NCBI GenBank assembly: GCA_010014835.2 | Contig: JAAAKB020140751.1 | Span: 1 to 21,297, forward strand | Reading direction: 5' to 3' | From: Apostichopus leukothele | Lineage: Eukaryota; Echinodermata; Holothuroidea; Aspidochirotida; Stichopodidae | DNA length: 21,297 nucleotides | Shown here: positions 19,601 to 21,297 of the stretch, piece after piece | How positions within the stretch are numbered: position 1 is the stretch's first letter | How the letters are laid out: each line of letters starts with the position of its first letter | The notes under the pieces: model-generated | Told to the model about the DNA's origin: nothing | What the model saw: the letters and a program-made list of their open reading frames with translations, nothing else | The model's database searches: none | Program-made: the position numbers and the translations under genes

Positions 19601-20669
19601 TCACAATATTTTTGTTTATGTTTGACCCATGTTTACATATATATTTTACACTAGTTAGGGATTTGGTGAAGTAAAGGATAAAGGACTACAAGGGTAGTGG
19701 GAAGGGGAGGGGGTACAAGGGTGGTGGGATGGGGGTTGAGGTAGAAGGGGAGGAAGAGAAGTGGCAAATTTTTGTAAAGTTTGTTAATACATGAATGTAG
19801 CCTTTTTTTCTTTTCTTTTTTAAAAAGTAGATATTTTTTAAATTCAGAGGTATGTAGGACATATTCAACATTGGATCAAATTCTAATAAAACCAAGTGAG
19901 CAGTCAAGTTTTTTGATCCAAAAAAGGCATTGAACATTTCATTTGGCTTGTAGTTTTCACATCTTAATTGCAATAGCTTGCTTCACAGATGGAGTGGCCT
20001 TGGAAAGGAAGGTACTGAATCTGTACAACAGAGAGTGAGAGAGAGAGAGCTATGTATGTACTATGCATCCTCTTACTTAAGTTATCAAAGGAAAACAATG
20101 CTGCTTCACATTTCAAGAATGAAAATAAATTTTGCAACCACAGAACCTAACGACAGTTTTATCACTGGATGGGCCGTGTCATTCTGACCACTAGAGAGAA
20201 TAGGGTGATGTGGCTACAAGATACAACAGACCAATGCAAGGCCAAAGATGGACTGAATTACTACACTGCAAAACCCCAGTGTACCAAATCAAAGGGAAAC
20301 TACCTGACATGGGGGTAACCCGGCCCCCTAGCTCTTTTTATATTAATCACCAAACTGTCAAAAATGCATATATTCAATACATTGAATACATATATTCAAT
20401 ACATTGAAATACAGATAAAAGTTCAGACTAATACTTACACAGTGGCCTTTCGTCGATGGAATACCTGCTGCAGTCTGGCACGCCACGAGTGTAGGTATTA
20501 ACGTACGGTGCACCGGTCCATCGGTTCACACAGTAGCACATGCCAGATACTTTACTGCACTGCAGGACCGTGTAGGAGCCATCTCGAAGGCAGGTCGGCT
20601 TGAATGTCTGTCTCTGTTGGTGCCAGCTGAGAAGTTTGTGGTCTTCCCTTGCTCGGAGGCAAACGAATC
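10604..20669 (-). CDS. secreted cysteine-rich protein: two thyroglobulin type-1 domains plus five pacifastin/vWC-like modules (5' partial)
   Basis: Minus-strand join, in transcript order: 20669-20439, 19224-18901, 18047-17942, 16793-16741, 16517-16451, 16128-15994, 15509-15457, 14119-14047, 12508-12423, 11851-11785, 10649-10604. Every junction keeps phase, giving at least 413 residues. Residues 1-185 hold two thyroglobulin type-1 domains (CYCV and CICI cores), followed by an acidic linker rich in Glu-Pro pairs. Residues 201 to the end hold five modules with the cysteine order C, C-x2-C-x-C, C-x4-C. Thyroglobulin type-1 domains inhibit cysteine and other proteases in several families, and pacifastin modules inhibit serine proteases. 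An extracellular inhibitor or matrix protein is therefore inferred, not shown. The signal peptide must lie upstream of the window. I know no named gene with this architecture. The alternative reading of the modules is the first half of a von Willebrand factor type C domain. Confidence 0.85.
10650..11784 (-). other. intron between exons G1 and G2
   Basis: GTAAGT to a pyrimidine-rich acceptor, about 1.1 kb. A 79-codon minus-strand open frame (11341-11580) has no recognisable domain. The stretch around 10930-11310 is less AT-rich than its surroundings, but I recognise nothing in it. Confidence 0.65.
11785..11851 (-). CDS. cysteine-rich gene exon G1: first half of module 5
   Basis: Residues 378-398: ACEYEGEEFFNGESMLLGWK, then Met and a split TG/C cysteine codon. 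After cysteine 1, sixteen residues lead to Trp exactly where cysteine 2 stands in the other modules. The acceptor ends acatgtcag and the donor is GTAAGT. It is 67 bases, like D1. In phase 1, out phase 2. Confidence 0.85.
11852..12422 (-). other. intron between exons F2 and G1
   Basis: GTAAGA to AG. Open frames on the plus strand (11915-12172) show no family motif. Nothing further seen. Confidence 0.7.
12423..12508 (-). CDS. cysteine-rich gene exon F2: second half of module 4 and spacer
   Basis: Residues 348-376: LRCTEGQVEMVESCAAI, then TDGMIFVQTKPEG. Cysteines 4 and 6 are present; the position of cysteine 5, five residues before cysteine 6, is Glu. An 18-residue spacer follows before module 5. 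The acceptor is a tract ending cttgtggcag and the donor GTAAGA. In phase 2, out phase 1. Confidence 0.84.
12509..14046 (-). other. intron between exons F1 and F2
   Basis: GTAAGC to AG. Its main content is the 97-bp minisatellite at about 13210-13807. The remainder is AT-rich without recognisable features. Confidence 0.75.
13210..13807 (+). repeat. 97-bp minisatellite, six copies
   Basis: The marker ttgg(a/g)cc recurs with ggacc at 13226, 13323, 13420, 13517, 13614 and 13711, exactly 97 bases apart each time. Every unit includes tagtagcctgct, ggtggatgtacc and ctaggtagtgttctgcagg, with scattered substitutions; the last copy is more diverged at its end. It lies inside an intron of the cysteine-rich gene. 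Confidence 0.97.
14047..14119 (-). CDS. cysteine-rich gene exon F1: first half of module 4
   Basis: Residues 325-347: PGDCYLTNRYYQNGQEF, then TRGCDT and a split codon TT/G. The Y-Y-x2-G-x2-F spacing resembles vWC domains. The codon that encodes cysteine 3 in the other modules becomes TTG, leucine. The acceptor is tgatattag and the donor GTAAGC. In phase 1, out phase 2. Confidence 0.87.
14120..15456 (-). other. intron between exons E2 and F1
   Basis: GTAAGA to AG. It contains a run of 19 A (15317-15335). Open frames near 14641-14922 on either strand carry no domain. Confidence 0.7.
15457..15509 (-). CDS. cysteine-rich gene exon E2: second half of module 3
   Basis: Residues 306-323: completed cysteine 3, then YCISSGVAPCTRMGCYS, giving C-x-C-x7-C-x4-C. 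The CT-x3-C ending is the classic pacifastin signature. The acceptor is a long T tract ending tttcag and the donor is GTAAGA. It is 53 bases. In phase 2, out phase 1. Confidence 0.88.
15510..15993 (-). other. intron between exons D2/E1 and E2
   Basis: GTGAGT to a T-rich acceptor, 484 bases. The plus-strand open frame at 15563-15898 shows no family motif and is taken as chance. Confidence 0.7.
15994..16128 (-). CDS. cysteine-rich gene exon D2/E1: second half of module 2 fused to first half of module 3
   Basis: Residues 261-305. It reads HCEHGEFACSVVSC (end of module 2), an acidic spacer, then TCGNKPPQTTFFDECNS (start of module 3) and a split cysteine codon. Only 12 residues separate cysteines 1 and 2 of module 3. 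This is the one place where two half-modules share an exon, so the between-module intron is missing here. The acceptor ends ataactacag and the donor is GTGAGT. In phase 2, out phase 2. Confidence 0.9.
16129..16450 (-). other. intron between exons D1 and D2/E1
   Basis: GTAAGA to AG, 322 bases of AT-rich sequence; nothing else seen. Confidence 0.7.
16451..16517 (-). CDS. cysteine-rich gene exon D1: first half of module 2
   Basis: Residues 240-260: ACHLGESDKVVEYMINGTCHN, then a split cysteine codon. Sixteen residues separate cysteines 1 and 2, as in modules 1 and 4. An N-glycosylation sequon Asn-Gly-Thr sits just before cysteine 2. The acceptor ends tttgtag and the donor is GTAAGA. It is 67 bases, the same length as exon G1. 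In phase 1, out phase 2. Confidence 0.86.
16741..16793 (-). CDS. cysteine-rich gene exon C2: second half of module 1
   Basis: Residues 221-238. The first base completes the third cysteine, then TCVKYGLMECTTRTCSS. This gives C-x-C-x7-C-x4-C, the second half of the module. It is 53 bases, identical in length to exon E2. The acceptor is tttctttactag and the donor GTAATT. In phase 2, out phase 1. Confidence 0.85.
16794..17941 (-). other. intron between exons C1 and C2
   Basis: GTAAGT to AG. It holds a direct-repeat-1 motif (16896-16908), a second weaker one (17871-17883), and a C run with C/T tract (17156-17177). No coding similarity. Confidence 0.7.
17942..18047 (-). CDS. cysteine-rich gene exon C1: Glu-Pro linker and first half of module 1
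   Basis: Residues 187-220. ETPEPEPEEPIENG is followed by C-TWEG-THYNQDETFYRD-C-NL, then a split TG/T cysteine codon. The C-x3-G-x2-Y and aromatic-x3-C-N-x-C spacing matches the start of a pacifastin or vWC module. The acceptor is gacatttag and the donor GTAAGT (17941-17936). In phase 1, out phase 2. Confidence 0.88.
18048..18900 (-). other. intron between exons B and C1
   Basis: GTATTA to AG, about 850 bases. The short open frames around 18396-18767 lack any motif. Confidence 0.7.
18901..19224 (-). CDS. cysteine-rich gene exon B: acidic linker and thyroglobulin type-1 domain 2
   Basis: Residues 79-185. A 35-residue acidic, proline-containing linker (IEVLPMEPSNVDLPAD, then EELPQIVDEVPPTP) leads into TPCRTAHEIW, EPVCDVEGYYVNQRC, YGYCICID and PTIYCADVV. 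The six cysteines of a thyroglobulin type-1 domain are all present, but the core CWCV reads CICI and the Gln normally just before the third cysteine is shifted by one. The acceptor is ttttgtttttacag and the donor GTATTA (18900-18895). In phase 1, out phase 1. Confidence 0.92.
19225..20438 (-). other. intron between exons A and B
   Basis: GTAAGT to AG, 1.2 kb. It holds a G-rich tract (19691-19763), a GA microsatellite (20030-20049) and a short repeat of attcaatacattga near 20371-20406. Confidence 0.7.
19691..19763 (+). repeat. G-rich tract, possible G-quadruplex
   Basis: At least eight runs of three or more G within about 70 bases, separated by loops of one to ten bases. On the transcribed minus-strand gene this is C-rich in the RNA. 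Confidence 0.65.
20439..20669 (-). CDS. cysteine-rich gene exon A: thyroglobulin type-1 domain 1
   Basis: Residues 2-77 of the partial protein. It begins FVCLRAREDHK and contains CLRDGSYTVLQC and SGMCYCVN, ending at GVPDC and SIDERPL. This fits the thyroglobulin type-1 pattern C-x3-G-x-Y-x3-QC-x6-C-aromatic-CV with six cysteines; Tyr replaces the usual Trp of CWCV. The acceptor is a strong tract ending cccctcag (minus strand). The donor is GTAAGT (20438-20433). In phase 1, out phase 1, the usual class for shuffled extracellular domains. Confidence 0.92.
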
Positions 20670-21297
20670 CTGAGGGGAGAGGAAGTCAAAACCATGATCT
20701 GATTTTACCAATTCACTTTTATCATACTGAAATCACATCATTGTGTATACATGGTAAAAACACACTGGTTGGAGCAACGTGCCAGACAAAATTAAAATAT
20801 CATCAATATCTAGATCGAGCGATCACACACAAGGGAAGACCTGATAAAAAAAAAAATCATTTTGAGATGGAGCGCTGACGTTTTGGAAGGTCGGATTCAG
20901 AATCTAATGGGGGCCAGATTTGGCTGGTGTACTACCTTTGAGACCACCTGACAGATTGAATTGAAAACCACATATGCCATTTGGGGAAAATATTCTTCAG
21001 AAATTGGCAAGATAATTTCACAATGTAACAAGAAAATAAAGGTCGTTGCTTCCTCCGAGAATATCCTTTGGAGCATCGGATCACATCCCGGAGGTCAGGG
21101 TTCGAGGGCAGGTTGAAGTAAATCAGAATCCCCTTCCAAAGATTTATGAAGAAATATTCCAGCAGTCGTTCATAGTAATTAATCTCTGTATTACTTTATC
21201 TTAAGATGTTGTTTGTATAATTTTCGATTTTCCATTTGCAGTTTTTATACAATTTATTGTCAGATTGTATATAACAAATTTTCTACCCTTTTTATAC
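20670..21297. other. intron upstream of exon A (gene continues outside window)
   Basis: The phase 1 acceptor of exon A requires an earlier coding exon at higher coordinates. None is recognised here, so the signal peptide and start lie outside or in an exon too short to see. A weak tRNA-like segment occurs at 21065-21115. Confidence 0.55.
21065..21115 (+). repeat. possible tRNA-derived SINE fragment
   Basis: The sequence gagcatcggatcacatccc, then ggaggtcagggttcgag, resembles the middle of a tRNA-derived SINE with a B box (ggttcgagg at 21099-21107). Acceptor-stem pairing and a full A box are not evident, so it is not a working tRNA gene. Confidence 0.3.

Noticed and set aside
1-21297. CRISPR arrays, bacterial operons, rRNA or intact tRNA genes
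   Set aside because: The tandem repeats have no spacer structure, genes are intron-split, and no tRNA cloverleaf or rRNA motif was recognised.

Overview
The window is genomic DNA of an animal. Genes are split by GT-AG introns, are AT-rich and carry minisatellites and decayed retroelements. Element types and gene content suit an invertebrate deuterostome such as an echinoderm, but no feature fixes the species. Two protein-coding genes can be reconstructed exon by exon, one per strand, and no structural RNA gene is convincing.

Left third, plus strand (676-8338): the 5' half of REV1, the Y-family translesion polymerase and deoxycytidyl transferase. Six exons join in frame to about 608 codons covering the N-terminal BRCT domain, the arginine that selects dCTP, and the palm with its catalytic carboxylates. 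The reading ends at a good donor at 8339. I find no exon for the rest of the polymerase, the little finger, the ubiquitin-binding motifs or the C-terminal domain in the remaining 13 kb. REV1 therefore either continues beyond the window across a very long intron or is broken here. Its introns hold a 128-bp tandem repeat with direct-repeat-1 nuclear-receptor-type motifs, a Penelope-like element remnant with a 14-bp flanking duplication, and an older piece of the same element. A LINE C-terminal remnant lies just after exon 6.

Right two thirds, minus strand (20669 down to about 10604): a secreted-type cysteine-rich gene whose 5' end lies outside the window. Eleven exons chain with fully compatible phases into at least 413 residues: two thyroglobulin type-1 domains, an acidic proline-rich linker, then five modules of about 36 residues with the spacing C-x12/16-C-x2-C-x-C-xn-C-x4-C, typical of pacifastin or half-vWC modules. 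Each module is encoded by two half-exons, and the intron falls inside the codon of the third cysteine. Module 4 has lost cysteines 3 and 5, and module 5 has lost cysteines 2 and 6. Each loss removes exactly one bond of the pacifastin 1-4, 2-6, 3-5 pattern. Thyroglobulin type-1 and pacifastin modules both occur in protease inhibitors, so a compound inhibitor is the main hypothesis. This gene is the candidate new system of the window.

The introns of the second gene contain a 97-bp minisatellite (six copies), G-rich tracts, another direct-repeat-1 motif and otherwise featureless AT-rich DNA.
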